64,000 nucleotides of DNA, from contig JADKJX010000010.1 in assembly GCA_016720775.1 (NCBI GenBank), forward strand, positions 62,001-126,000, given 5' to 3'. Below the pieces are notes generated by a model that searched no databases, was not told the origin of the DNA, and saw only the letters and a list, made by a program, of their open reading frames with translations. Within the stretch, counting starts at the first letter, position 1. Every line of letters starts with the position of its first letter. Below are positions 45,907-54,393 of this stretch, piece after piece. This DNA comes from Chitinophagaceae bacterium. Its GTDB lineage: Bacteria > Bacteroidota > Bacteroidia > Chitinophagales > Chitinophagaceae. The translations under genes were made by a program, and so were the position numbers.

Positions 45907-46097
45907 AACGTGGCAGGCTTGCTGCTGTGGGGGATTTTTGTTGTGTCCGCCCCACCCGCAAAACCTGATTAAAGAAACGAATTATTATTTAAAACGTAAA
46001 GTCAATAAGCAAATGGTCAACCCCATAGCCAAAGCTGAATAGGGGAGTAATGCCTGGATTTTCTTCCGTCCGCCCCCATAGCAGCAAACCTAATGTT
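45907..46097 (-). repeat. attC-like repeat 37 (family A)
   Basis: It is 191 bp. Left core TGCCGCCCAAC pairs with GTTGGGCGGAC of repeat 36. Right core GTTAGCTGTGG. Confidence 0.92.
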
Positions 46098-46107
46098 AGC
46101 TGTGGTT

Positions 46108-46407
46108 TTACTCTTGCATTCTGTTTTTGAGATCCATTTTCCCATGCAAGATTCTGGCTATTTCAATTTTGTCAGCACTGAGTTTCCTGTAGAATAGTAT
46201 GTGCTGTCCAGCTCTAAATCCAAAAATTTCGGTATTAATTTCGTGATAATTTTTGCCTGTGACTTTGCCATCTGCCAAATCTTGGCAAGAGTCTAAAAGC
46301 ATGAAGTAATATTTATCAGCTTGTTTCTCTGACCAAGTATCAACTGTATATTCCCAAATTGCAGATAAATCTAGAACAGCTTTGTTTGTAAGTGTATAAC
46401 TAGCCAT
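46108..46407 (-). CDS. parE: ParE family toxin
   Basis: The protein has 99 residues: MASYTLTNKAVLDLSAIWEY, TVDTWSEKQADKYYFMLLDS, then FRAGQHILFYRKLSADKIEIARILHGKMDLKNRM. This is the ParE toxin pattern (L-----dL--Iw-yt---w---qA, RILH--MD). ParE toxins poison DNA gyrase. The start overlaps the ParD gene by eight bases. Confidence 0.93.
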   Translation of the reverse strand: MASYTLTNKAVLDLSAIWEYTVDTWSEKQADKYYFMLLDSCQDLADGKVTGKNYHEINTEIFGFRAGQHILFYRKLSADKIEIARILHGKMDLKNRMQE

Positions 46408-46651
46408 TTCTTCGTCTAGCAGCTTTTAATTTTTCAAGATGCTTTTTGGGGTTGAAGTTTTTGGCTACACCACTTTCGATACCTTCTGCTATGGCTTTTT
46501 TGAGAGCTACTATTTTAACTTCTTCCTCTTCAAGAAGTCGAAGTCCAGCCCTGATAACTTCACTAGCATTTTTAAATCTTCCCGTTGAAACTTTGTCGTC
46601 AACGAAATCCTCAAAATGATTTCCTAGTGAAATGGAGGTATTGCGTCCCAT
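46400..46651 (-). CDS. parD: ParD family antitoxin
   Basis: From ATG 46651 the protein has 83 residues: MGRNTSISLGNHFEDFVDDK, VSTGRFKNASEVIRAGLRLLEEEE and a helical tail. This is the ribbon-helix-helix ParD/CC2985 pattern. It binds and neutralises ParE and represses the operon. A matching palindrome lies 21 bases upstream of the start. Confidence 0.93.
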   Translation of the reverse strand: MGRNTSISLGNHFEDFVDDKVSTGRFKNASEVIRAGLRLLEEEEVKIVALKKAIAEGIESGVAKNFNPKKHLEKLKAARRRNG

Positions 46652-46671
46652 TGGCTTAAATTTTAATAAAA

Positions 46672-46688
46672 TTACCAAATTTTGGTAA
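46672..46688. promoter_or_regulatory. palindromic operator-like site upstream of parDE
   Basis: TTACCAAA and TTTGGTAA form a perfect 8 bp inverted repeat around one T. A third half-site-like CCAAATTTTG follows on the right. Its position just upstream of parD fits the autoregulatory operator of a ribbon-helix-helix antitoxin. Confidence 0.6.
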
Positions 46689-46723
46689 CTTTCCAAATTT
46701 TGAGGTGTAAAAAAATCACAGCT

Positions 46724-46912
46724 AACGTGCAAGGCTTGCTGCTGTGGGGGAATAGTTGCTGTGTCCGCCCCCATGACGATGCACATAAAGGAACGAAAAT
46801 TTTATTTAAAACGGGAAGCGAATTATAAAACGGTCAAGCCCCACAACAAAGATTGGTAGCGGACCATTGCCGAAGAAAGTTTGTCAAGCCCAGCTTGCGG
46901 CAAACCCATGTT
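46724..46912 (-). repeat. attC-like repeat 38 (hybrid of families A and E)
   Basis: It is 189 bp. The left third is family A; the right part (GAAGAAAGTTTGTCAAGCCC, CTTGCGGCAAACCC) is of another family, so the outer stem is less complete. Left core TCACAGCTAAC pairs with GTTAGCTGTGG of repeat 37. Right core GTTGCACGCAG. Confidence 0.88.
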
Positions 46913-46924
46913 GCACGCAGCTGA

Positions 46925-47395
46925 TTATAATACCGCACTTTCAAATTTGTCAAGATAAAATGTCCCCTTAATATTTTTGAGCCTAGCTTCGACAACAATG
47001 TTGTTATATGGAAAATGTATTCGTAAAGACTTTTGTTTGTTAAAATTATATTCTCGCAAAATAAAAACGTTGTTTTGATTTTTTAAAACAAAATATGGCT
47101 CATACTTTTTGATACTATCAATTACAGATCCTGTATTTACTATCTTTAAATCATGTCCTAACCAAGTGCTGAAATTGGCCTTTCCCAATAAATTGTCAGG
47201 ATCAAGAATAAGTAAAACTCCTGTTGTGGCAACATTACAGTGATTAAATCTGTCGACTACCTTTTGTGATGTAATAAATAAATGAATAATGCTGTCCTTA
47301 GTGAATGCTTTATAGTTCTGAGCCAAACCTGTCAGGCTTTGCCATACGCAAATTATGGTGACTATAAGTTTTTGGGATTTAAGAAAAATTGTCAT
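46925..47395 (-). CDS. hypothetical secreted protein
   Basis: From ATG 47395 the protein has 156 residues with a signal peptide (FLKSQKLIVTIICVWQSLTGLAQ-like). The mature part (STWLGHDLKIVNTGSVIDSI, VFILREYNFNKQKSLRIHF) is beta-rich. No family recognised. The longer frame runs through repeat 39 and is ignored. Confidence 0.55.
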   Translation of the reverse strand: MTIFLKSQKLIVTIICVWQSLTGLAQNYKAFTKDSIIHLFITSQKVVDRFNHCNVATTGVLLILDPDNLLGKANFSTWLGHDLKIVNTGSVIDSIKKYEPYFVLKNQNNVFILREYNFNKQKSLRIHFPYNNIVVEARLKNIKGTFYLDKFESAVL

Positions 47396-47442
47396 AGTAT
47401 AAATTTTCCTTGCTTTAGGGACTGTAACTTGAAGTTGCGTGC

Positions 47443-47631
47443 AACGTGGCAGGCTTGCTGCTGTGGGGGATTGTTGCTGTGTCCGCCCCGGCTGCAAAAC
47501 CTGATTAAAGAAACGAATTATTATTTTAAATGTAAAACTGATTAATAAACGGTCAACCCCGTAGCCAAAGTTGAATAGGTGAGTAATGCCTGGATTTCCT
47601 TCCGTCTGCCCCCATAGCAGCAAACCATGTT
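47443..47631 (-). repeat. attC-like repeat 39 (family A)
   Basis: It is 189 bp. Left core TTGCGTGCAAC pairs with GTTGCACGCAG of repeat 38. Right core GTTGCCTGCAG. Confidence 0.92.
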
Positions 47632-47656
47632 GCCTGCAGTACATTTAGAATGATGC

Positions 47657-48241
47657 TCATAGTTTTTTGATATAGTCAACCGCACTTTCAGGTCTTGCTT
47701 GAATTATTCCGTTTCTGTTAACCACAAAGTAGGCCGGAAAAAAAGTTACGTTGTATACTTTCTGTAATTCTAAAAGCCTGTCACTTGAAACATCATTTTT
47801 TAATTTTTCATTGTCGGCTGTTTGCAAAACATAATGTGTCCAATTAGAAAGCCTGTTCTCCAAGAAGGTAAACCTACCGGTATGAGCCTTAAGAGTTTCA
47901 AGCCATAACCAAGGTTGGTTAATTGAAATACTAATAACTGAAATCTTTTTTTCTTTTCCATCCAGTACACTGGTAAATTGATTCAGTTCTTTGATACATG
48001 GTGGACAATCGTTAAACCAAAAATCAATAATTGTCAGATCCGATTTTGTAAAATCCAATTTTATCTGATTTCCCGAGCTATCTAAAATATTAGCGATTCT
48101 TAATTCTTCACCAATGTGTTCTGTCAGTGAAGTCTTTTGTTTGTCAAACCTTTTACTGTCCGAATTGCTTTGGCAGCCGTTTATTAGAAATAATTGCACA
48201 ATGATCAAAAAGAGGAAGAGTGGCCGGATTATATTTTTCAT
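47657..48241 (-). CDS. TlpA-like thioredoxin-fold lipoprotein
   Basis: From ATG 48241 the protein has 194 residues. A lipoprotein signal ends FLINGCQSN. The thioredoxin fold follows, with the active site CPPC in TIIDFWFNDCPPCIKELNQF and the cis-Pro region TFFPAYFVVNRNGIIQA. It probably acts as a periplasmic or surface-facing thiol-disulfide reductase anchored by a lipid. Single-gene cassette. Confidence 0.85.
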   Translation of the reverse strand: MKNIIRPLFLFLIIVQLFLINGCQSNSDSKRFDKQKTSLTEHIGEELRIANILDSSGNQIKLDFTKSDLTIIDFWFNDCPPCIKELNQFTSVLDGKEKKISVISISINQPWLWLETLKAHTGRFTFLENRLSNWTHYVLQTADNEKLKNDVSSDRLLELQKVYNVTFFPAYFVVNRNGIIQARPESAVDYIKKL

Positions 48242-48278
48242 GTTCAATGTTTCTGTGAACTGGAATGGTATTGCAGGC

Positions 48279-48469
48279 AACGTGGCAGGCTTGCTGCTGT
48301 GGGGGATTGTTGCTGTGTCCGCCCCGGCTGCAAAACCTGATTAAAGAAACGAATTTTTATTTTAAAAGTAAAACCGATTAGTTAACGGTCAACCCCATAG
48401 CCAAAGCTGAACAGGGGAGAAATGCCTGGATTTCCTTCCGTCTGCCCCCATAGCAGCAAACCTAATGTT
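48279..48469 (-). repeat. attC-like repeat 40 (family A)
   Basis: It is 191 bp. Left core TTGCAGGCAAC pairs with GTTGCCTGCAG of repeat 39. Right core GTTAGCGGTAG. Confidence 0.92.
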
Positions 48470-48479
48470 AGCGGTAGAC

Positions 48480-48956
48480 CTACAAATTAGATTTACTTAA
48501 ATTTACTAACTCACTTGCTTGAATTTTTAAGGCATTCGATTTTTCTATGAGAGTTTGAATGCTTGGCAAAGTAGTATTCCCAGAAACTTTAAGCGCAACT
48601 ATTTTATCATGACTTATATAAGCCATTATCATTCCTCTGATCTTATCTTTACGGGTAAATGTGTCGTACATATACCATACCCTAAGCAGAGTGTCGTTTA
48701 TGAACCCAAATTGATACCCAATAAGTGAGTCTACTTTTTTTCCTGATTTAAATTCTTCCCGATTCATTACTGAAAATATCTTCCCGTCAGATTTGTATGC
48801 ATAGACTGATAATATATTCGATTTTTTGCCTTTTCTGAAATGCTGCAACTTGCCTTTCGTTGCCCTGTTGATTTCCCGATCTAACTCATCAACATTTAGC
48901 TGTGAAAAAAGGGAAATACTACTAAGTAATAATATTGAGAGTAAAATAAGTTTCAT
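48480..48956 (-). CDS. hypothetical secreted protein
   Basis: The protein has 158 residues with a signal peptide (KLILLSILLLSSISLFSQ). The mature region (LQHFRKGKKSNILSVYAYKS, DSLIGYQFGFINDTLLRVWY) suggests a small alpha/beta domain. No family recognised. Single-gene cassette. Confidence 0.6.
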   Translation of the reverse strand: MKLILLSILLLSSISLFSQLNVDELDREINRATKGKLQHFRKGKKSNILSVYAYKSDGKIFSVMNREEFKSGKKVDSLIGYQFGFINDTLLRVWYMYDTFTRKDKIRGMIMAYISHDKIVALKVSGNTTLPSIQTLIEKSNALKIQASELVNLSKSNL

Positions 48957-48988
48957 TTTGAATTAGGACTGCTAAAAGGTTTACCGCT

Positions 48989-49178
48989 AACGTGGCAGGC
49001 TTGCTGCTGTTGGGGATTGTTGCTGTGTCCGCCCCGGCGCAAAACCTGATTAAAGAAACGAATTTTTATTTAAACCGTGAAGTCGATTAGGTAACGGTCA
49101 AACCCATAGCCAAAGTTGAATAGGGGAGTTGTGTTGGGATTTCCTTCCGTCTGCCCCCATAGCAGCAAACCTAATGTT
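48989..49178 (-). repeat. attC-like repeat 41 (family A)
   Basis: It is 190 bp. Left core TTACCGCTAAC pairs with GTTAGCGGTAG of repeat 40. Right core GTTAGCTGTTG. Confidence 0.92.
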
Positions 49179-49192
49179 AGCTGTTGTTTTGT

Positions 49193-49915
49193 CTACCGGT
49201 TGGGTTTTCGTTTCCAAAAGTAGTTTTCTTTCAAACTGTCTGCTTCTAAAAAACTGTATTGATTAAAGTAAAACTTTCGTACAGCTTTTTTTAAATCTGC
49301 AATGTTGTGATAGCTGCCACTCATTTGTTCAGCATTCGGTGTCCCTTCTTGTAAATGCCAATAGATACTATCTTTCTCGTCTGCGGAAAGATATGCCGGG
49401 TCTAAGTCGTTACCTAAATGATTTGGTTCAAATTGTTGTGCATAAACAACAAAAATTTCTTTGCCAGATTGCGAATATATTATTGTGTCAATAAAGGCAG
49501 AAACTACTTTGATTCCGCCTGTCTCTCTGTTTCTTAATGCAATTAATGAATCAACTTGTACTGCAATGCGTAAACTGTCCGCCGAAACAATATTTTGGCT
49601 GAAGGGTCTTGGGTACATTGCCGTTAAGTCTGGTGTCCGATTATAATTAATGTTATGAACAAGTCCATTTGCCGCCATTATTGTCATTGGAAGTCCAAGT
49701 AGCAAGAATAAAAACGTGTCTATATATTTTTTGACTTGCCGAATATGAAAAAGAATTATTGTCAAAGAGGCGGTAAATAGAATTAGAGATGTGTAACCAA
49801 GTCCGTCAAAAAAGTCGCCAAGTCCGCTGCCACCGTGACCTGTAAACAATTTATAAATTGAATACAAAAGTCCAAGGCCTAAAATTGTTACTAAAAATTT
49901 TGTAGAGAGTTTCAT
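49193..49915 (-). CDS. hypothetical membrane protein, copy 1 of a duplicated cassette
   Basis: The protein has 240 residues with three spans in the first 90 residues (STKFLVTILGLGLLYSIYKL, SLILFTASLTIILFHI, FLFLLLGLPMTIMAANGLV), then a soluble domain (DSLRIAVQVDSLIALRNRETGG) facing the periplasm or cytoplasm. A close paralogue, broken by a frameshift, lies at 56142-56865. No family recognised. Confidence 0.7.
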   Translation of the reverse strand: MKLSTKFLVTILGLGLLYSIYKLFTGHGGSGLGDFFDGLGYTSLILFTASLTIILFHIRQVKKYIDTFLFLLLGLPMTIMAANGLVHNINYNRTPDLTAMYPRPFSQNIVSADSLRIAVQVDSLIALRNRETGGIKVVSAFIDTIIYSQSGKEIFVVYAQQFEPNHLGNDLDPAYLSADEKDSIYWHLQEGTPNAEQMSGSYHNIADLKKAVRKFYFNQYSFLEADSLKENYFWKRKPNR

Positions 49916-49938
49916 ATTCGTGGGTGAAAATAACAGCT

Positions 49939-50128
49939 AACGTGGCAGGCTTGCTGCTGTGGGGAATAGTTGCTGTGTCCGCCCGGCAACAAAACCTAAT
50001 TAAAGAAACGAATTTTTATTTTAAAAGTGAAACCGATTAGTTAACGGTCAACCCCATAGCCAAAGTTGAATAGGGGAGTAATGCCTGGATTTCCTTCCGT
50101 CTGCCCCCATAGCAGCAAACCATATGTT
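49939..50128 (-). repeat. attC-like repeat 42 (family A)
   Basis: It is 190 bp. Left core TAACAGCTAAC pairs with GTTAGCTGTTG of repeat 41. Right core GTTGCCTGCCG. Confidence 0.92.
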
Positions 50129-50148
50129 GCCTGCCGTGTTTATTGAAC

Positions 50149-50676
50149 TTATCTTATATGATTCTTTTTTTTTTGGCTCAAGTCTTCTAGCATCGTGAAA
50201 ATAGATTTTCTTACAGTGCTAGAAAGCGAATCTATATAAAGTGGCTTAGCGAGATAATTAGTTTCTCTAGATAAATCGGGATGCTTCTTTGAAATCTTAA
50301 CCATTAATTTAAAGGCATTGTACCTAAGTGATGGAGTATTACTAGTCTTTTGCCAAATTTTAGTACAAATATCAAATACGCAACCTTCATAGTTGTCATT
50401 TAATTCCATTTGCTGTAGGACTATTAATAGTTCTCTCTGTTGGCTATCCATTTTTGTCGGGAGCACATCAATAATTCGCTTGATATATTTACGTATTCTC
50501 TTGTCATTTGGAGACATGCAACCCCATAACAACCATGCTGCTCTCCAAGAGTATCTGTGTTTATCTGCAATGGCTAATTTGATGAGTTCATCAAAGTCTT
50601 CAGGGTGGGATCTCATGAAAGAAATCAATTTGGCTTTATGTGAAATTACCAAGGTATGCTCCAGCTTAGTTTCCAT
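50149..50676 (-). CDS. HEAT-like helical repeat protein
   Basis: The protein has 175 residues, nearly all helical. Paired helices such as FDELIKLAIADKHRYSWRAAW, RIRKYIKRIIDVLPTKMDSQQ and SLRYNAFKLMVKISKKHPDL follow the HEAT/adenosylhomocysteine-like helical repeat layout seen in small Bacteroidota proteins. No signal peptide. A protein-binding role is inferred from the fold. Confidence 0.6.
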   Translation of the reverse strand: METKLEHTLVISHKAKLISFMRSHPEDFDELIKLAIADKHRYSWRAAWLLWGCMSPNDKRIRKYIKRIIDVLPTKMDSQQRELLIVLQQMELNDNYEGCVFDICTKIWQKTSNTPSLRYNAFKLMVKISKKHPDLSRETNYLAKPLYIDSLSSTVRKSIFTMLEDLSQKKKNHIR

Positions 50677-50737
50677 ATTTTTTTGCTTTTAGCGTCAATG
50701 CTCAAAATGGAATACGATTTCATTTAACATGGCAGGC

Positions 50738-50927
50738 AACGTGGCAGGCTTGCTGCTGTGGGGGATTGTTGCTGTGTCCGACCAGCCGAAAAGCCTGATT
50801 AAAGAAACGAATTTTTATTTTAAAAGTAAAACCGATTAGTTAACGGTCAACCCAATAGCCAAAGTTGAATAGGGGAGTGATGCCTGGATTTCCTTCCGTC
50901 TGCCCCCATAGCAGCAAACCTAATGTT
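50738..50927 (-). repeat. attC-like repeat 43 (family A)
   Basis: It is 190 bp. Left core TGGCAGGCAAC pairs with GTTGCCTGCCG of repeat 42. Right core GTTGTAGGCAG. Confidence 0.92.
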
Positions 50928-50951
50928 GTAGGCAGTGCCATTACCATTGTG

Positions 50952-51764
50952 TTATTCTATCCATTCAATCTTTTGAATTTTCATTTGTTTGAACTTCTCC
51001 ATATCAAATTGTCTATTCTCGCTGAATTGTCTTGGATATTGCTCGTCAACTACTGGGACAATTTCAAGAGTTTTTCCGTTATTGTAAGATAGTAGTAAGC
51101 TGTGAAGTTTTCCTGGAGGCTCATCTGTCCAAACTAAGTCGCTAAAATAAATAAGTGTGTCATTATAGAATACTGAGTAAACTGGCTTCCCATTAAACTG
51201 TGTCAAACTAATTGAGTTTACCTTCTTAGAGAATTTTGCTTTATAGCTTTTGATTAAAAAACCAAGTTTGTCAATTGGAATTAAACAGCCATCCCAACAA
51301 GTCATTGTTTTATTTGTGTCGCTATTGTTTAATAATTTAGATTTTTCTACTGGCTTTATAGGACTTTCAAAGTTGAAATACGCTAAACTGCCTGACATTA
51401 ACGGCGACCATAGTCTAAAGTCATTTTTTACCCTTTTCCCATAAACTTTTACTCTATCATAGCCGTCAATGATTACCAAAACAGTGTCGCCAATAAAAGG
51501 TTGGTTTTCTGTCCAATTGTTTTCTTCTTTTTTGTAAGGAAAGTTCCAACCATCTGTAATTTGTCGCCCACAAGAAGCATTGTTTATTGTGTCTTTATAT
51601 TTCAATGATTGAAAATAAATTTTGCCTTTGCCGTCATATTTTGTTATTACAACTTCATCAATATAGTTTGCTGAACCTATTAAGTCAGCAACTACAATTC
51701 TTATAGGTCGTCCAAATGTTTGAAGTTGAAAAAATAAACAGAGTGTCAGAATTATATATTTCAT
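50952..51764 (-). CDS. hypothetical secreted protein
   Basis: The protein has 270 residues with a signal peptide (KYIILTLCLFFQLQTFG). Cys residues occur in NNASCGRQITDGW and MTCWDGCLIPIDKLGF and may form disulfides. No catalytic signature or family is recognised. Single-gene cassette. Confidence 0.6.
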   Translation of the reverse strand: MKYIILTLCLFFQLQTFGRPIRIVVADLIGSANYIDEVVITKYDGKGKIYFQSLKYKDTINNASCGRQITDGWNFPYKKEENNWTENQPFIGDTVLVIIDGYDRVKVYGKRVKNDFRLWSPLMSGSLAYFNFESPIKPVEKSKLLNNSDTNKTMTCWDGCLIPIDKLGFLIKSYKAKFSKKVNSISLTQFNGKPVYSVFYNDTLIYFSDLVWTDEPPGKLHSLLLSYNNGKTLEIVPVVDEQYPRQFSENRQFDMEKFKQMKIQKIEWIE

Positions 51765-51798
51765 CTTTGAATGTTTAGGGTCTCACGGCATTGCCTAC

Positions 51799-51988
51799 AA
51801 CGTGGCAGGCTTGCTGCTGTGGGGGATTGTTGCTGTGTCCGCCTCGGCGCAAAGCCTGATTAAAGAAACGAATTTTTATTTAAAACGTGAAGCCGATTAG
51901 TAAACGGTCAACCCCATAGCCAAAGTTGAATAGAGGAGTAATGCCTGGATTACCTTCCGTCTGCCCCCATAGCAGCAAACCATATGTT
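51799..51988 (-). repeat. attC-like repeat 44 (family A)
   Basis: It is 190 bp. Left core TTGCCTACAAC pairs with GTTGTAGGCAG of repeat 43. Right core GTTAGCCGCTG. Confidence 0.92.
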
Positions 51989-52370
51989 AGCCGCTGTTTT
52001 TGACAACGTGCTTTGTAAGCCATTCAAGGATGCTTTCAAACTTTGTTAGGCCAGATGCGATATTTATTACAAAGTCATATTTCTCTTCTTGAGATGCCTG
52101 GATGTCCAGTCCGTTGCTGATGAGATAAATTCTCATGAGTACATAACCTGTTCTTTTGTTTCCATCAACGAAAGGGTGGTTTATCAAGATACTTTCAATT
52201 AACGCTGCTGCTTTATGTATCGGAGTTGGGTGAAGTTCATTATCATCAAATGTTTGGAACGGTCTAGCTAATGCAGATTCCAATGCTGACATATCTCGTA
52301 TGCCATTAGAACCTCCAAATGCTTCAATGAGGATTTGATGAAATTCTTCGACTTCCTTTATTGAAATCAT
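51987..52370 (-). CDS. doc: Fic/Doc family toxin (death-on-curing type)
   Basis: The protein has 127 residues. ALESALARPFQTFDDNELH and the Fic motif HPFVDGNKRTGYVLMRIYL (HxFxxGNKRxG) identify a Doc-type toxin, which phosphorylates or otherwise modifies EF-Tu. The catalytic His and the GNKR anion loop are intact. The start overlaps the antitoxin stop by four bases (ATGA-like), so the pair is coupled. The stop codon lies in the right core of repeat 44. Confidence 0.93.
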   Translation of the reverse strand: MISIKEVEEFHQILIEAFGGSNGIRDMSALESALARPFQTFDDNELHPTPIHKAAALIESILINHPFVDGNKRTGYVLMRIYLISNGLDIQASQEEKYDFVINIASGLTKFESILEWLTKHVVKNSG

Positions 52371-52555
52371 TGGGCAAGTTTGGCTAATAATTCCTTGTCT
52401 TCGGTAAGGATCTTATTTAATGAGGAATTGGTAGAGGTTTGCGATTCCTTTCTGGTATCTAATTCTCTTAAAAAAGCCAAAAGTTCAGCCAATGCTTTGT
52501 CCGAGAAGTGATCCAAAACCTTACTGATTTCATATTTAATTTCTTCCTTTGACAT
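52367..52555 (-). CDS. small antitoxin-like protein partnered with Doc
   Basis: The protein has 62 residues, fully helical and charged (MSKEEIKYEISKVLDHFSDK, ALAELLAFLRELDTRKE). It lies directly upstream of doc with overlapping stop and start. The usual Phd DNA-binding N-terminus is not obvious. This short helical type is a common partner of Doc in Bacteroidota. Confidence 0.7.
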   Translation of the reverse strand: MSKEEIKYEISKVLDHFSDKALAELLAFLRELDTRKESQTSTNSSLNKILTEDKELLAKLAQ

Positions 52556-52623
52556 TGTTCTTAAATTAGTAATTAAAAATACGACATTTTCCTGGAAGTA
52601 AAGGCTGCAACAAAATAGCGGCT

Positions 52624-52813
52624 AACGTGGCAGGCTTGCTGCTGTGGGGGATTGTTGCTGTGTCCGCCCAGCCGCAAAACCAGATTAAAGAAACGAATTT
52701 TTACTTTAAAAGTGAAACCGATTAGTAAACGGTCAACCCCATAGCCAAAGCTGAATAAGTGAGTAATGCTTGGATTACCTTCCGTCAGCCCCCATAGCAG
52801 CAAACCATATGTT
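52624..52813 (-). repeat. attC-like repeat 45 (family A)
   Basis: It is 190 bp. Left core TAGCGGCTAAC pairs with GTTAGCCGCTG of repeat 44. Right core GTTAGGTGCTG. Confidence 0.92.
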
Positions 52814-52824
52814 AGGTGCTGCCG

Positions 52825-53412
52825 CTACCAATTGTTTTTAGTGCTGGCTCTATTTTTTATAGTTGTTTGTAGATCGGTTATCAATTTAAGAGTGTTTTTG
52901 TCAAGCTGACTAAGAAAATAATTTGAAATCTTTTGCGCTGCTTTTTTTGACATCATTGGATGCTGCCCGTTGTAATCTATCCAGTTTTCACATGGACCGT
53001 AGGATGGAATAACATTTGAAGTGCTAACTGTTTGGCCGGAATGAAAGAAGTCTGTCACGGTATATTTATAGCGACCGTCTTTGAAATATAAATAAAGTGT
53101 ATAATTAACAAAACCGCATTCCCTGTCAGATCCTATGGATTTACAATACACTTGCATCAATGCTTTTCCTACTATCTCATAATTTTCTTTATCTTCCTTT
53201 TGAATGACTGTTGTCGGAGAAGTGTATGCTTTGTCAAACCACTCCCTTGCCCTTGCGTATAGCTCCCGTTTACTTAGAGAACTGTCAACATTAACTACAC
53301 CAGTATAAGTGATTTTATGTGTAAAGCTGTCTACGGGAATTTGTGGATTATCACTCTGTCCACTTGCAGACAGTGAAATTAATATTGTAAGGGTAAAAAT
53401 GAATCTTTTCAA
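52825..53412 (-). CDS. secreted DUF4468 domain protein
   Basis: The protein has about 195 residues. IPVDSFTHKITYTGVVNVDSS, then SKRELYARAREWFDKAYTS and YLYFKDGRYKYTVTDFFH match DUF4468, a Bacteroidota exported domain with a TBP-like fold. A signal peptide (LKRFIFTLTILISLSASGQ) is best preserved if translation starts at the TTG at 53412; an upstream GTG lies in the repeat arm. Function unknown. Confidence 0.8.
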   Translation of the reverse strand: MKRFIFTLTILISLSASGQSDNPQIPVDSFTHKITYTGVVNVDSSLSKRELYARAREWFDKAYTSPTTVIQKEDKENYEIVGKALMQVYCKSIGSDRECGFVNYTLYLYFKDGRYKYTVTDFFHSGQTVSTSNVIPSYGPCENWIDYNGQHPMMSKKAAQKISNYFLSQLDKNTLKLITDLQTTIKNRASTKNNW

Positions 53413-53442
53413 AGCAAAAGAGTATTTAAAATAAGGTAGCAC

Positions 53443-54103
53443 CTAACGAGCAGGGCTTTGTGCAGTTGGGGAATTAACCAACTGTCCGCCCGGAACTGAA
53501 GCTAAATTTATAACTAAAAGCCGAAGTTTAGAACTACTGCCCGGCAGAATTACGTCCGCCGAATATAAAGCTTGGATATGCACTGCCGATGATTGTTTCA
53601 ACGTCATGCCCCAATTGCACAAAACCTTTTGTTGTGCGTTCGCCTTTTTAGTCTGCACTTTCAAGCCACTCTCTTGTATGTCTGCGAAGTCCAATCCTAA
53701 TGTCAAAAATTCATCTTCTCCTTTCTCTGCAATTGCTCCAAAGTCCTTTAAAACTTCATTGATTTTATCCTGCCCATACTCTAAAAATTTTTCTCTTTTA
53801 TTGTTCTCCCAAATAATTGCAATTTGTCCGCCTTCACCACCAAAATATTCTGCCTCAATGTAAGCGATTTTTTTGTCGCCTATAAGTTGCAAAATTTTAG
53901 CTTCAATATTTTCTGTCAAATACTCAAACTTGTCAACTGAATTTGATACTGCAAAATTATTTATTTGGTCAAACAAGTCCTCTGTCATTGGAATTAAACT
54001 AAGTCCTTGCCCAATCTCTACTTTTTTTGCTTTGTCAAAATTGTCTATGAAAATATTGGTATCCGCTTGCTTGCAAATAAATGCTTGTAAATAGTAGCCC
54101 ATA
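53443..54103 (-). CDS. hypothetical protein whose frame runs through its repeat
   Basis: From the Met at about 54103 (MGYYLQAFICKQADTNIFID) the protein has about 150 residues of normal sequence to SGLKVQTKK. The frame then meets no stop and continues through repeat 46 to 53443, adding about 70 residues that mirror the translated repeat. A TAA lies one frame away at the natural end, so a small slip probably removed the true stop near 53650. It looks cytoplasmic, with DKFEYLTENIEAKILQLIGD and FGGEGGQIAIIWENNK. No family recognised. Confidence 0.55.
53445..53633 (-). repeat. attC-like repeat 46 (family C)
   Basis: It is 189 bp. Left core TAGCACCTAAC pairs with GTTAGGTGCTG of repeat 45. Interior is nearly the same as repeat 24. 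Right core GTTGTGCGTTC. Confidence 0.9.
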
Positions 54104-54189
54104 GTGTCAGAAAATAATACAGTCAATATTTGAAATGTCTGTCAATAAATAATTTATTGTCAACGGAATGTTTGTTTAAGGTGACGCAC

Positions 54190-54381
54190 AACGTGGCAGG
54201 CTTGCTGCTGTGGGGGATTGTTGCTGTGTCCGCCCCGGCTGCAAAACCTGATTAAAGAAACGAATTTTTAGTTTAAACGTAAAACCGATTAGTAAACGGT
54301 CAACCCCATAGCCAAAGCTTAATAGGGGGATTAATGCCTGGATTTACTTCCGTCTGCCCCCATAGCAGCAAACCTTATGTT
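54190..54381 (-). repeat. attC-like repeat 47 (family A)
   Basis: It is 192 bp. Left core GACGCACAAC pairs with GTTGTGCGTTC of repeat 46. Right core GTTGGCTGCTG. Confidence 0.92.
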
Positions 54382-54393
54382 GGCTGCTGTACA

